Shown here piece after piece: positions 1 through 11,300 of a stretch of DNA of 64,000 nucleotides. This DNA is from Ottelia alismoides (lineage: Eukaryota; Streptophyta; Magnoliopsida; Alismatales; Hydrocharitaceae). Both the position numbers and the translations under genes were made by a program. Each line of letters starts with the position of its first letter. The stretch's first letter is position 1. Under the pieces are notes generated by a model. It was not told the origin of the DNA and did not search any database. It worked only from the letters and a program-made list of their open reading frames with translations. The stretch lies in contig JAZKJV010003268.1 in the NCBI GenBank assembly GCA_037367405.1, positions 186,001 through 250,000 of the forward strand, in the 5' to 3' direction.

Positions 1-1030
1 TGGGATCGTTTTGCATTCCCAAACAAGATAATTAATCCTTCCCTGAAGAGTGTTGCACTTATCAAATCAGATATCCACGGTCTTCTAAAATCCACAATTG
101 TCATAGCAACTTGGGAAGCAGAGCATTGTTAAATAAGCTAAAATTGAGAATATCCCAACCATCGCTAGAGGTGGGACGAGTAACCTTAGCCCAAGCGACC
201 TTTGAAGAATGATGAGTTGATGAATTTCCCGACCAGAGAAACTTTCATCTAATTTTGCCAATCTTTTGGATAATACCTTCCGGTAGCTTAAAACAAGGCA
301 TGGCATGAGTGATGATAGGAATCAAAGATGAATTGATAAGGGTAACTCTCGCGGGAAGAGGAAACACCTTGGCCTTCCAACCATGCAGTTTGGATGAGAA
401 GTTTTCAATTAAAAAGGACCAATCCTTGGAGCTGAGTCGTTTCTTTGGTAACGGAAAGCCCAAGTAATATAAAGGAAAAGCACCCAGATCCCGTCACGGT
501 ATTTTATGTGACTCTTCGATTTCAGAGGGAGAAAGGTTTAATCCATAAAAAGTGGATTTAGAGTGATTAATTTCGAGGCCCGAGAGACAACTAAGCATCT
601 TTATAGTGGAGAAGAAGGTTTTCAATTCTCAAGATTGAATTCCAAAAAAATAAGTAAATCATCAGCGAATTGGATGTTTGTGATCATAGTTCCCATCCCT
701 AACCCCCTACATTTTCCTCTCGACCAATTTAGCCAACATTGCATCAAGAATAGAAAGAGAGTGGATAAAGAGAAAAGGAGACAAAGGATCGTCATGTCGA
801 ACTTCTCTCTCCGGGTGAAGGAAGCCAACAGAATTTCCATTTACCTTAAAGGAGATGCCTGTAGTTTCCAGCAAAGCCTTGGCCCTTGATCCAGTTAATG
901 AAGATGGTCGGGTAATTCGCAGTTTTAAGAGCACCAAGGATAAACGGACACCTTAAGGAGTAGAAAGCTTTTCGAAAGTCGTCGATTTTTAGGATGAGAG
1001 CCTTAGTACCCCTCGTGATTCCAATCATTC
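1..1030 (-). pseudogene. Degenerate L1-type LINE reverse transcriptase fragment
   Basis: Read on the minus strand from about 1030 down to 1, broken frames give successive pieces of a plant LINE reverse transcriptase. They are a segment with KIDDFRKAF (1028-846), a segment with DPLSPFLF (937-707), the FADDLL catalytic box (about 690-660) and the downstream block around LGFPLPKKRL and GWKAKVFPLPARVTLINSSL (463-245). The order matches the RT core and thumb of plant L1-clade elements. Stops and frameshifts separate every block, so it is dead. It continues past the left edge. No endonuclease domain is visible here. Confidence 0.85.
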
Positions 1031-1672
1031 AATGGGTTATTAGATCTTTTCTTATAACTACTAATCAAGTATTTGTACGTGTAAGTGCAAGGGCATATGC
1101 GAATACTCCATTTTATTGGGGATTCTACACCTTTGTCTTTCTGATATTTTTCCGTCAACACTTATGTCCGTAACTTTTATGGCAATTACACTTTGTTTAT
1201 AATTTTGCAAAATTTATACTAGTACCCATCCAAAATTACATCCGTTCCACAATATTAACTAACATAAGGACGATACCGTGAACTCCATAAGACTACAGGG
1301 ATAATTGAAAAAGTGAAAAAAGTTAGGAGTACAATAATTATTGAAAAAATTTGAAAGGCACAAGTGCAAGAATTCTTTTATTTTTTTTCAAAAAAAACAA
1401 CGAAAAAATACCACATTAAGCTTGGATGAGGATAGGATGGTGAGACCGAGCCCAGACCGTGGCCCACGATATTTTTGGTCAGGCACGAGCCTCGCAATTG
1501 AGCCCAGATCCATTCTGACCAGGCCGTATTGGGAGAGCCCACAAGGATTGAATGGGTCGAAAATAATATAAGTTAAATAGGACCCATTTATACAACTTCA
1601 AAATTCATTTTTTTTAAATATTGCAACCGTTTATTTATAAAAATAGATTTAGGATCGTAATACCTATCCTGT
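1031..1672. other. AT-rich intergenic stretch, no gene seen
   Basis: I see no coding potential. Around 1440-1570 there is a GC-richer patch with repeated AGCCCA and GGCC words. It resembles the subterminal sequence of the hAT-like element at 3322-4405, but no matching ends or target duplication could be found. Confidence 0.4.
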
Positions 1673-1906
1673 TTGGTTGTCATGTTATCCCGAGATAACT
1701 TGGCATACTCCATGCTCGATCCCTGCATTCCTTGTTTGGAATTTGTTGTATGGATAATACAATTTCATTGTTATAATATTTTTTAACCATGTTCAAATAA
1801 AAAATAATATAAAAATATTATAGTCATTAAAAAGGTTAATATAACACATAATCAATGTCACACTAGATCACATTTATTATTTCAATCCTCTCAACCATCC
1901 AAACAT

Positions 1907-2038
1907 GGGCATGTTTGGTTGCAGGGTTGGGCAGGGTTGGGTTGGGATGGGTGAATAGTAATCTGTGAGGAGGAAGTACCCTTGTGAATAGTAACCAGGG
2001 TTGGGCCAACCCTGCCCAACCCTGCAACCAAACAGACC
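1907..2038. mobile_element. Small palindromic MITE with GTTTGGTTGCAGGG ends
   Basis: The left end (about 1912) reads GTTTGGTTGCAGGGTTGGGC and the right end (about 2030) is its inverse, GGGTTGCAACCAAAC-like. This makes a foldback of about 130 bp. GGGTTGG / CCAACCC words repeat on both sides. The GTTTGGTTG terminal word is common in plant Harbinger and hAT MITEs. I could not fix the target duplication. Confidence 0.6.
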
Positions 2039-2084
2039 GAGAATACCCCAACCCAACCCAACTATGTTGCCAAAGAGACCCCGG

Positions 2085-2225
2085 GTTCGTTTGGTTGCAG
2101 GGTTTGACAGGGTTGGGTTGGGTTTTGGGATATCCCTGTGAATATTAAACTGTGAGGAAGATTGGGATGTTTGGAAGGAGGGGTACCCCGGATTGGGCCA
2201 ACCCAACCCTACCCAACCCTGCAAA
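2085..2225. mobile_element. Second copy of the GTTTGGTTGCAGGG MITE
   Basis: The same terminal word appears at about 2089-2102 and an inverted, shorter version (CCCAACCCTGC) at 2214-2224. The interior shares ATTGGG/CCAACCC runs and a GTGAATA(G/T)TAA motif with the copy at 1907-2038, so the two are relatives lying head to tail about 45 bp apart. Confidence 0.5.
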
Positions 2226-2504
2226 AGTGAGAATCGTTAAATTTTCAATCTGCACCTATATTTTGAAATCAACTACTTATTGTACCGCGCACGAGCAAAT
2301 ACACCCCGGTTCCGGTCGAATAAGCGAGCTTTGGATATTGTCCGAGCTTGGACCATCGATTTTGAAAGCCTTGACTCAACATTGGGTTGGTCGGATCCGA
2401 TTCATCGCTCCTTTAAGTGAAATAATAAATAACTTAATAATAGTTCAAAGCGGTTTTCTTTGGAAAAAAACCACCAAAGGAAATAATGCCGCAACATGCG
2501 AGAG

Positions 2505-2865
2505 AGGATCTTCTGTCGTAACTCTAGTTATAGTAGATGTGTTGTAATGTCTTTTAATTTTTTATATTGAATCTCAGATCAATGATCTATATATCCTCCG
2601 AATTTCGCTCAAATTCGAGTTTATTTACTATTTTATCTTAATGATTTAAATATCGGATCTTTTATAAATAAAATTTAAGTTGCTTATATCTTGACCGGAT
2701 GTTTGACCATTAAGATAAAATAGCAAACAAACTCGGATTTAAATCAATTTTGAAGGATATGTAGATTATTGATATAAGATTTAATATATAAGATTGGATT
2801 TTGAAATCAGAATAGTAAAAAAAACAATAAAAGATATTACAACACCTTTGCTGCAACTCTAATCC
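2505..2865. repeat. AT-rich foldback element
   Basis: Two arms pair in reverse. ATCAATGATCTATATATCC (about 2579-2597) pairs with the stretch ending TATGTAGATTATTGAT (about 2757-2774). TTTTATCTTAATG (about 2631-2643) pairs with CATTAAGATAAAA (about 2708-2720). TGTTGTAAT.TCTTTTA at about 2539 pairs with TAAAAGATATTACAACA near 2830. The hairpin is about 340 bp with a short loop, consistent with a MITE or foldback transposon. The superfamily is not assigned. Confidence 0.55.
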
Positions 2866-2930
2866 TTTACGGGCAGGCATGACATTCTCTTGTTGAATGA
2901 CTACTCAAGCAACTGTATAATTTGATACAG

Positions 2931-3084
2931 GAGGGCCGATCCTATGAGATGAGATTTTGGTGAGATGGTGAGATGGGAAATTTTGGACCACTAGTTTCAA
3001 TCAGGAGAGAGAATACAGAAACTTGTGGTCCAGAATCTCCCATATCACCATCTCACAAAATCTCATCTCATAGGATCACTCCTC
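2931..3084. mobile_element. 154-bp foldback MITE with 10-bp target duplication
   Basis: The long inverted arms read GATCCTATGAGATGAGATTT at the left and the inverse at the right (3053-3076). The flanks are TTTGATACAG (2921-2930) and TTTGATATAG (3085-3094), a 10-bp direct repeat with one mismatch. A 9-10 bp duplication with long inverted repeats points to the Mutator superfamily. There is no coding sequence. Confidence 0.75.
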
Positions 3085-3321
3085 TTTGATATAGATACTG
3101 AACTATCAACTGCAGCATAATAATTATGCGGGACCGATATTAAGCATCCTCGAATATTTTAAAACGGCATTCAAACAATAAAGAAGCTGTCTAACGTTCT
3201 CTACTTTTTTGTTTCAAAAAATATATAATCGAAAACTATCCTATTCGCTTACAACCATCAAGCATTTTATGACTTTTTCTTGTGTTTCAAGAAAGGGTTT
3301 CTTGCACCATTCCCCAGCAAA

Positions 3322-4405
3322 TAGGGATGGGCATGTGCCGAGTCCTGAGGTTCAAGCCCATTTAAATATTTCGGATCCTGGATCGAGTCTACACCCGCAT
3401 ATATTGTTGTGCTTCGGCCCAGCGCAAGTCTGACCCTATTCCTTTGGGCTAGGCTTGGGCTGGGCCGGTCCAAATTTTGACAATGTAGTTCAAATGATAA
3501 TCAAAATCAATATCTCTAGTTGATAATTCCGATATCCGTTTGCAACCCTATCTAGTGACAAAACATCATATAAAGTGCATCACATAGTTAAACTTCATAT
3601 TCTCAACAAGTATATACCTTGGAGGTTCAAACTTGTGGGGACAGGGCGTTGCGCGGGTCGGGGAAAGACACGCAAGAAGCCCAGGACTTCGATGCGCGAG
3701 CATGGTCGCAACAAAGGAGTACTAAAGCAGCGGGCGTTGTGCGGTCACTGACTCGTGCATATGGAGGAGGAGTCGAGGAGGGCAGGCTGTAGCCGGGCTC
3801 AAGTCCGCTCAGCGGCTCAAGGAACAGGCTGAGGAGAGGGGCCTAAGCGTATAGGCTCCTAGCGGAAGAGGGCGGCAAAGGACTTGAGCCCAAAGTCACA
3901 CGAGGGGAGGCCGCCAAACGTGGGGACCTCGCAGCTGTGGGTAGCGGTGAGCATGAAAGAGAATCGAAAGGGGAAGTGGGAGTGTGAGAGAGAAGCTGGG
4001 ATGGAGGCAGAGGAGTGGTTGCCGTGGGGAGCCCGTCGAGCGACGCCAAGGGCTAGAGCCTGGAGGTTGGTCTAAGTTTGAAAGTAGGAAGGGGCGTGCT
4101 GTGCAGGAGGAAGCGGGTTTTGGGTTAAAAGAGGAAGGGGGTTTCGCGTTAAAGAGAGGGAGGGGATGTGTGAGTGGTTCGTCTGAGGCTCGAGCAGGAG
4201 GCCCATGCCTAATTTCGGGCAGGGGCTTGAGCTACATATCATGCCACCATTCGGATCTTATGTCGGGCCCTCAAAAAGGTCGGGCCTCAGATCGAGTCGG
4301 GTTGGCTGAGCTCCTCAAAAAAATCGGATCGAACTTTTAAACCAAGCCCCGACCCAATAATCTATTGGATTTGAGCTGGGCCAGCTCACCCTATGCCTAT
4401 CCCTA
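3322..4405. mobile_element. Nonautonomous hAT-like element, 1.08 kb
   Basis: The ends are TAGGGATGGGCAT (3322) and the inverse of TAGGGATAGGCAT (ending 4405). The flanks CCAGCAAA (3314-3321) and CCAGCAAC (4406-4413) form an 8-bp target duplication with one mismatch, which is the hAT signature. Both ends are filled with GGGC/GCCC words. The middle (3640-4200) is GC-rich and has open frames, but I recognise no domain in them. It looks like filler or captured DNA. Confidence 0.75.
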
Positions 4406-4413
4406 CCAGCAAC

Positions 4414-4957
4414 TCTCGTGCTACAATCCTATGTAAGAATAGACAGTCGTTCTTTAGTTTGAACAGGATTGATTGAACAATATTTTTTAGTTTTGTGATG
4501 TAAAATTCTCTCCACTACCAAGTCTTGTCAAGGCTTTTGGGTGCAAAATGGGTATACTTATCTATTTTAAGCCATGAATTTGGAAGCGAATATTGATGTA
4601 TATGAAAATATATCACTATATTTTTTTTTGAAAAAATAGATGTAAAATAGAATAAAAGTAACTAAAGATACTACCTGAAATACTTCATACATTAAGTTCG
4701 ATAAATAAATGAACTGGATGACTTTCACACGTGGACGCAACAGGATACGGATATTGTCCGTTACCGACTTCCGTCACATCCTTTTATGTAAGTGGGTATG
4801 GATATATATTTTTTTGTTTAGAACATTTTATTTTCCAGTATAGATATTAATATGGAATATGGTTATATATACGTTTACATAAATATTATGGTGGATACAT
4901 ATACGAATTTCTATATTGATTGTATCTTTGTGTACATTATATTATATATTATATATA
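4414..4957. other. AT-rich stretch, nothing recognised
   Basis: Simple AT-rich sequence with TATA-like runs at 4840-4955. No coding sequence, inverted ends or known repeat was seen. Confidence 0.4.
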
Positions 4958-5330
4958 GGGTAAAAAGGGGTTGTCCCTTGGAGAAGCTAGCTTGGCTTAC
5001 TTTACCTTATTTTTTTCTTCATTTTTTGAAAGTGAATCCGTGGATTTTCATCAGTATATCCTATATTATGTCATTCAAGTTTCGTGCGAAAAAGAGACCC
5101 TTACGATCTCCATCCAGACGAAGTCGAATAAAATAATTATGCGATCGTTAAAAATGATTGTCTAATTGGAGGTCATATGAGTTTATGTTCACGCGAACTT
5201 TAATGGCATAATATAGGGATATAATGATGAATTTACACAGAATCATTTTTCAAAAAAAAAATAAAATAAGAAAAAATAGGGCAGGGGAGTCAAGTTAGCT
5301 CCCCAATGGGGCAACCTCATTTTACTCCCC
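4958..5330. mobile_element. Mutator-like foldback MITE, copy A
   Basis: The left end GGGTAAAAAGGGGTTGTCCC is matched inversely by GGGGCAACCTCATTTTACTC at the right. Inside, paired arms meet around 5095-5175: GTTTCGTGCGAAAAAGAGAC on one side and a diverged inverse on the other. The same design recurs at 5370-5709 and 60889-61275. The flanking target duplication is not clear in this copy. Confidence 0.7.
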
Positions 5331-5369
5331 CCCGCACACGCACGCACGCAAACACAAACACACACATAT

Positions 5370-5709
5370 GGGTAAAGTGGGGATGCCTTTTATTTTTTTG
5401 AAAAAACTTCAGTGGATTTTCATTATTATATCCTTGTATTATGTCATTCAAATTTCATGCGAAACAGAGACTCCTACGACCTCAATCCAGACGGTGTCGA
5501 TTTCAACAACTCTGCGAAAATTTTAGAAAGATTGTCTAGATGAAGGCCGTTGGAGTCTCTATTTCTCACGAAACTTGAATAACATAATATAGAGATATAA
5601 TGATGTATTTTTGTGAATTCATTTTTTTTGAAAAAAATAAAAATATATAGGGAAAAATAGAGCGAGGGAGTCAAGTTAGTCCCTCAGGAGCAGTCTCATT
5701 TTTTCCTCT
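5370..5709. mobile_element. Mutator-like foldback MITE, copy B
   Basis: The left end is GGGTAAAGTGGGGATGCC and the right end, inverted, reads GAGGAAAAAATGAGACTGC. The internal arms contain GCGAAACAGAGACTCCTACG (about 5459) and its inverse around 5550-5575. Only about 40 bp separates it from copy A in the same orientation. Confidence 0.7.
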
Positions 5710-5714
5710 ATGTA

Positions 5715-6195
5715 TATCAGTGTGTCTCTTTTCTCTCTTCTCTCCCATATATGTATGTATTAGTACGTGTGTTACACGATTACACATAATAGATATTACT
5801 TTGGAGTCATTTTCACTTGCAAGCAAGAAAATTAAATTATTTTTATTCTATTTGATTATCTGTTATGCAAGCGTTCAATAGATAATTAAATTACATAAAA
5901 ACACATGTATTTTAATGCAACTAACTACTAATTTATGTTTACACTAAGAAATCTTCTAAAGGCGAGTGTAAGGAGACATTTATTATCATCAAGATAGTCC
6001 ATATCCACTTACAAATTATGATTATTCGTTTATGTATCCTTATTTATACTAAATTATAAGGATAGAGAGAGTACTTCTACACATTTATGTAGGATAGGGG
6101 AAGGGGCGGTGGTGCAAAACATGAGAAGGGGTGGTGGTGCGGGCTAGGGAAGGGCGGTGGGGAGCGAAGGGGGTGCGTTGGGAAGCGATGGGGAT
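5715..6195. other. AT-rich spacer, no gene seen
   Basis: Low-complexity AT-rich DNA turning G-rich from about 6090. No reliable frame or repeat boundary was found. Confidence 0.4.
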
Positions 6196-6205
6196 GTCAG
6201 TGAAC

Positions 6206-7120
6206 GGGCGCGGATCGTCTGCTGCAAGTGATTTGCAGCAGACTCTGTTGCAACGCGCGGATGGATGCCACGTGTCCCTCAATGGATCCAACGACTGCCT
6301 CCACTCCTCCTTCCTTCCCCTCTCGCCCGACCCTTTCTCCTTCCCCTCTCGCCCGACCCTTTCTTCTTCCCCGACCCGCCTCTCGCCCGCATCATTGTCG
6401 CTGCCTCTGAGGTCGGCTCCGGCATCTGCCCCTCCTGCCTCCGCCTCCTCTCGCTCCTCGCAGACCCCCTCCCATCCCCGCCCTCTCGCCGCCAGCCGTG
6501 ACGATGCCGCCGGTGATTAGGGTGGGGGTCGACGCCCACCTTGGTGTGGTTCAGCCGTCCGCCGAGGGGGCACAGCCAGCTGTTGGGGCGCCGCGCCGGC
6601 GTCGACGTTGGGATCCGCCACGCGGGCGATGGGGTGGGAGAAAGAGAGATCACGATGGTGGGGGTTTCTGGGGAGGTGGGTTTCTGGGGAGGTGGGAGGT
6701 GGGAGGTCGGGTTTGGGTTTGTGGGTAGTGCGGAAGGAGGTGAGGGAGGGGAGGCGGCGGGGCTTCTTGGATTGGGGTTGCAGGGTGGAGAAGAAGAGGG
6801 GGTGGTCGTGTGGCAGCGGTGACGGTGGGAGAGATAGGGGGAGACGGAGCGGGGGAAGGGGTTGGGGGAGGGCGGGGATTGGAGGGGGGTCTGCGAGGAG
6901 CGAGAGGAGGCGGAGGAAGGAGGGGCAGATGCCGGAGCCGACCTCGGAGGCGGCGATAGGGACGCGGGCGAGAGGCGGGCCGGGAAGGAGAAGTGCCGGG
7001 CGAGAGGGGAAGGAAGGAGGAGTGGAGGCAGCCGTTGGATCCATTGAGGGACACGTGGCGTCCATCCGTGCGTTGCAGCAGAGTCTGCTGCAAATCACTT
7101 GCAGCAGACGATCCGCGCCC
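6206..7120. mobile_element. GC-rich foldback transposon (Mutator-like), 915 bp
   Basis: The two ends are inverse copies starting GGGCGCGGATCGTCTGCTGC. The arms run for roughly 270 bp (6206-6478 and about 6870-7120) and include a BamHI-like GGATCC stretch and a CTCTCGCCCG-rich block. The centre is about 390 bp. The element is flanked by perfect 10-bp direct repeats, GTCAGTGAAC at 6196-6205 and 7121-7130. This fits a Mutator-like foldback insertion. Each arm tip holds its own small hairpin, GTCTGCTGCAAGTGATTTGC followed by AGCAGAC. Long GC-rich open frames cross it, but none resembles a protein I know. It sits about 550 bp upstream of the VCS start codon. Confidence 0.8.
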
Positions 7121-7130
7121 GTCAGTGAAC

Positions 7131-7674
7131 ATGGGCCCAGCCACCGCCCAGCCGCCGCTTAGCGCCACGGAGCGCCGCTTATCATAAGTTACTTAAAACT
7201 TTATCAAATATAATTAGAATTTAATCTACAACTATATACAGAGAAGCACATTCTGGTAGCAATCAAAGTGATTCATAGCCGCGTTTTCTTTTAAATGAAC
7301 ACATATATGAATTTAAAAAATATGTATAGAAAGGATACGATGACAACACCAAGTAAAAATATATCTACTTGTGTTTGTCTTATTCCACCATGCTGACCCA
7401 ATGCAATGGACTGATCAGCAAAGCCGACGGAAGAGAACCTTCCCAAACCCAACGGGGTCCCAATCTGATCTCCGTCCTGAGCCCAAAACCCCAAACCGAC
7501 CACAGGCCCACCACCCGCATGCCCAGATCCACCTCCCCTTCGCCGCGGCGCATCATACCACATAACCCCTACTCCCTTCCCCGCCTCTTCCCTTCCACTC
7601 TCTTCCTTCCACCGATCTCCACCGCACGCTGCGCCGCCTCCCCTCCCGGCGCACGATAGCACTCGACCTCCTAC
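7131..7674 (+). promoter_or_regulatory. VCS: Putative VCS promoter and 5' UTR
   Basis: This 544-bp stretch separates the foldback transposon from the VCS start. It is AT-rich to about 7380 and then C-rich up to the ATG, as in many monocot 5' UTRs. GGCCCA-type site II words occur at about 7132 and 7504, which are common in promoters of broadly expressed plant genes. No transcription start can be set from sequence alone. Confidence 0.45.
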
Positions 7675-8306
7675 ATGGCTTCGAGCAACACGAACCTCCC
7701 TCCCTCGTCGTCCGCCGCCGCCTTCGACATGCACAAGCTCTTCAAGCCTCCTCCCCAAAACCCTAACCCTAGTCCCAACGCCTCCGCCCCCTTCGGCCCC
7801 TTCCACTACCCCTCTCTTCCCCAGCAGCAGCAGCAGCCGCCGCAGCCCTTCCTCTACCCGCCGTACCCCTCCCCCCACTCCGCCCCCACCACCCCCTCCC
7901 CCAACCACGGCGCCCATCTCATGGCCCTCCTCTCCGGCCCCCCGCTCGAGACCGCCGCCTCCCTCCCCCCTCCTCCTTCTCCTCCTTTGCCCCTCCCCTC
8001 CCCTCTGCCCCTCCCGCCCCCGCCCCCGCCCCCGCCCGTGCTGGCAGCGCCAAGCTCCCCAAGGGTCGCCGCCTCTCCACCGGCGACCGCGCCCTGTACG
8101 ACGTCGATGTCAGGCTCCCCGGTGAGCCCCAGCCCCCCCAGCTCGAGGTCTCCCCCATCACCAAGTATGTCTCCGATCCCGGTCTCGTCCTTGGGCGGCA
8201 GATCGCTGTCAACAGGACGTATATATGCTACGGGCTTAAGCTGGGCGCGATCCGCGTGCTTAATATCAATACCGCGTTGAGGTCGCTGCTGAAGGGGCAC
8301 GGTCAG
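7675..8306 (+). CDS. VCS: VCS exon 1 (with one-base frame break)
   Basis: Starts at ATG 7675 with a Pro/Gln-rich leader, [10 protein letters not shown] at about residue 19 and [14 protein letters not shown] near residue 80. From about 7971 the conserved protein continues in another frame ([20 protein letters not shown], then [20 protein letters not shown]). The exon length of 632 is not compatible with one frame. One additional C in the C6 run at 7965-7970 would join the two parts and give an Ala/Pro-rich linker typical of the family. The donor is CAG|GTTGGT at 8306/8307. The break may be real or a homopolymer sequencing error. Confidence 0.88.
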
Positions 8307-11300
8307 GTTGGTTTTCTTGAATGAACCGAATCCCGTGATTAACTACTAAGATATGAGTATACACTATGTACGCTTAGTATCTACATCCACTATATTTTCT
8401 TCTTTACTGCATTACAAGTAGCTGCAGTTCCTCCTGCAGTGTGTTATTGTTTATTGGGTGCTTGTGTTTGGAATAATGTGCACTTGAGGTTGTAATTGGA
8501 ACTGATTTTAATTAATATAGTTTATGGACGATCGCCCTTTTTTTAACTTTACAAAATGGGGATAGTGTGATTGTATATTTACATATCTTTGATATGATGC
8601 AACGTGCTAAAAAAAAGACTCACCTTTAGAGTTTTCTGGGCTTGGCGCCTCCTGTTACTGTATGGCAGGATGGCACGTTTGCAACTATACAGAACGTTTG
8701 CAACCATACTGACGACTTTTTAATGCGGGGTTGGACCGTTGGAGATGCAAAATACGCATGCAATTGACACCACATGCAAAGACGATATGGTTTTGCTCCT
8801 ATCACTACGATTTGGGGATGGCTACATGTTAATACCACGTAGATTGGGTATTGCATTCACTAACTTTTGAATCTTATTTCTCCTTGTCCTGCTTGTGTCC
8901 TATCAAATATATCATTACATCTTGGGTAGATGTTAATTGGAGCAGTGCAAGCAAAAGTTCACTTTTGGTCATATGCCAGAACTTCAGTACTGATCAGCTA
9001 TTGCATGTAAGCGGATGGTTATGGAGATTTTACCATCACGACTTTGACAGTGGAGGTCAATGCATAACTAATAACTGCGATGGTTGCACCATACCGAGGT
9101 TTCAGTAGGGTTGAAAAGTTTAGTGTTGCTAACCTGAGGCCACGATTTTCAAAGGACACAAAGAGGAAGCTTGGGTTATGAATGAATGGCATTGTCCTTT
9201 GAGAACCCTTGGTTATGGATTGACCATTGGAGCATTTCTGATCTTAATAAAGGTGTATACATTGGTTAGGGTGTTCCATAGAAGCATCATAAAACACATG
9301 TGCTTTGTTACCCCAGTTGTTATGAATATGAGATCATTTATGTATCTAGTAGTTTAGCCTGACCATGAGTCTTGTTGAGATATCGGTTATCTTTTGTGAT
9401 ATTTTTAGATTATCTATTTTCTTTTCCTTCTTCTTGTAATTTGCCCAATCGGTTCGGTTCTTCTCCTATATAAGAAAACTCTAGGACGTCTCATTAATTC
9501 AAGTCATTCGTTTCCTTACATATGGTATTGGTGCGACAGTCCTAGCCCGGAGTTCTCATATCCCACCATGCTCTAACCCCCCTCCCCCCCTCCCACACCC
9601 GCCCCGGCCGCCGTCGTCCCCCCTCTGCTCCTCTGTGGTTTGGAGGCCGCACCGACGCCTTGCGTGGCCTCCCATGCTCTGCTAGTCCACAGCCCACCTT
9701 CCTGGGTGCTGCCTGGGCCTCTTAGGCCACAACCCACGTCGCCCATGCCTCCAGGACACGTCGCCGACCCTCCTCGGTCGTCGGTGGACCTTCTCTGTGC
9801 ATTCTTGCATCTCCGTGCCCCTTTGTGGTTCGAATTGCAGTCTGAATCGGTATGATTTTGATCAGAAAACGTGATTTCAGGCTTATATATTGTGTTTTCC
9901 GGCCCCTAGCGAGCAACAAAGATTGATGGGGACGATTGTATGATCTACACATACAACCGATCTTCCGTATGATCACGTATACTCGTCCATATCGGTCTAC
10001 TCCCCAGTTGAGTTCTGTTGTTCGGCCATTTTATCATGTAAGAGAACAAGGGTGGTATTTTTCGTTCGGTACCTTCAAGGGTCCGTCTCCCATTGCTAAG
10101 ATGGATGTGACCTATTATGAGTTGTGGTCCATGCGGTTCCTCATTCTCATGCAGTGCAACACTAATGAGCACATCCTGACAGATCCAGAACTGACAAACA
10201 AGATTGCGGGTAATGCTTCATGAAAGCAAGATGACGTGTATGCGCGTGTTTGGCTTTGTGGGACTCTCACTATGGAGATAGACAACGATATTTTGAATCG
10301 GCCCACTGCCAAGGCGATGTGGGAGGGACACATGACACTTTGGCATCTACCTATGATTAAGCGAAGAATGAGGCAAAGATTCTTCAGCTGCAGTTTGATA
10401 TTTACAATGGCAAGCAGAATGGCCGTCCTCTGCACGTGTACTATTCCCTTGGTGGCATGTTCAAGAAGCTTCATAGCTATATGCCTATTACGACATCTAT
10501 TGAGCAACAGAAGGCATACATGAACTCCACGATGGTTGGAGTCTTCATGGGTTGACTTGATACAAAGTATGAGACTACATGTACTCAACTTCTCATCGGA
10601 GCTACCATATCTTCTGTCACACTCCCAAATCCCGTGATCGAGAATGATCGTGCAGACACGGTAACGGATGCTCCAGAATGATCGATGGAGCTAGGAATTA
10701 AGGATGAGTCCAAAATGCATGGGTATTAGGGAGGTTATCCACGAGAGTTTGAAGTCTCTACCGTACGTGACAATGGAGAAGCGTCACAGAGGACATTGGC
10801 TCGGTAGCAGAGTGCTGTGGTGCTTGTAGCAGTGCGAGGACAACAAGTACAGGCAGCAGTGCAAGACATGACAGTGGATGCACGTAGTGGTACATATGCG
10901 AGCGCAGAAGGGCGGTATCCAGTGAAGCAGTACACATCGAGGAGCAATGCGATACAGTCACATAGGCGAACACACGAAGGCGCATGGTATCGGTATTGAT
11001 GCGTGGTGGTGCAAGGAGGCATGGAGCGTTGAAGGTGCTGAGTACGAACATTGTCGAGCATCCTCGGTAGTACGCGTACGAGAGTGGTCTGGAGGCTACG
11101 ATAGCGAAGTTCTGGAGGACTTCCCCTTAGCACGCAGAACGCTAAGTAAGGGTTTACCGCACGAGGGTCTGGAGGCCGCGGGTTCCCTTATGGCACAAGA
11201 CCGAGTGTTCGATAGCACTCGATGAATTATGACAAAGCTGTATCAGCAAGCGTTGGAGTGTGAGTGTGCTGATGATTGGGTGGTTGATGTGGCGTCAACT

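Noticed and set aside
6131..7168. Long open frames on both strands in the GC-rich block (for example 193 and 184 codons)
   Set aside because: They are produced by GC-rich inverted arms, appear on both strands at once, and show only Pro/Arg/Gly-rich composition with no domain.
7291..7917. 208-codon minus-strand frame opposite VCS exon 1
   Set aside because: Shadow of the C-rich exon: Gly/Arg/Val-rich and fully overlapped by the real, conserved plus-strand protein.
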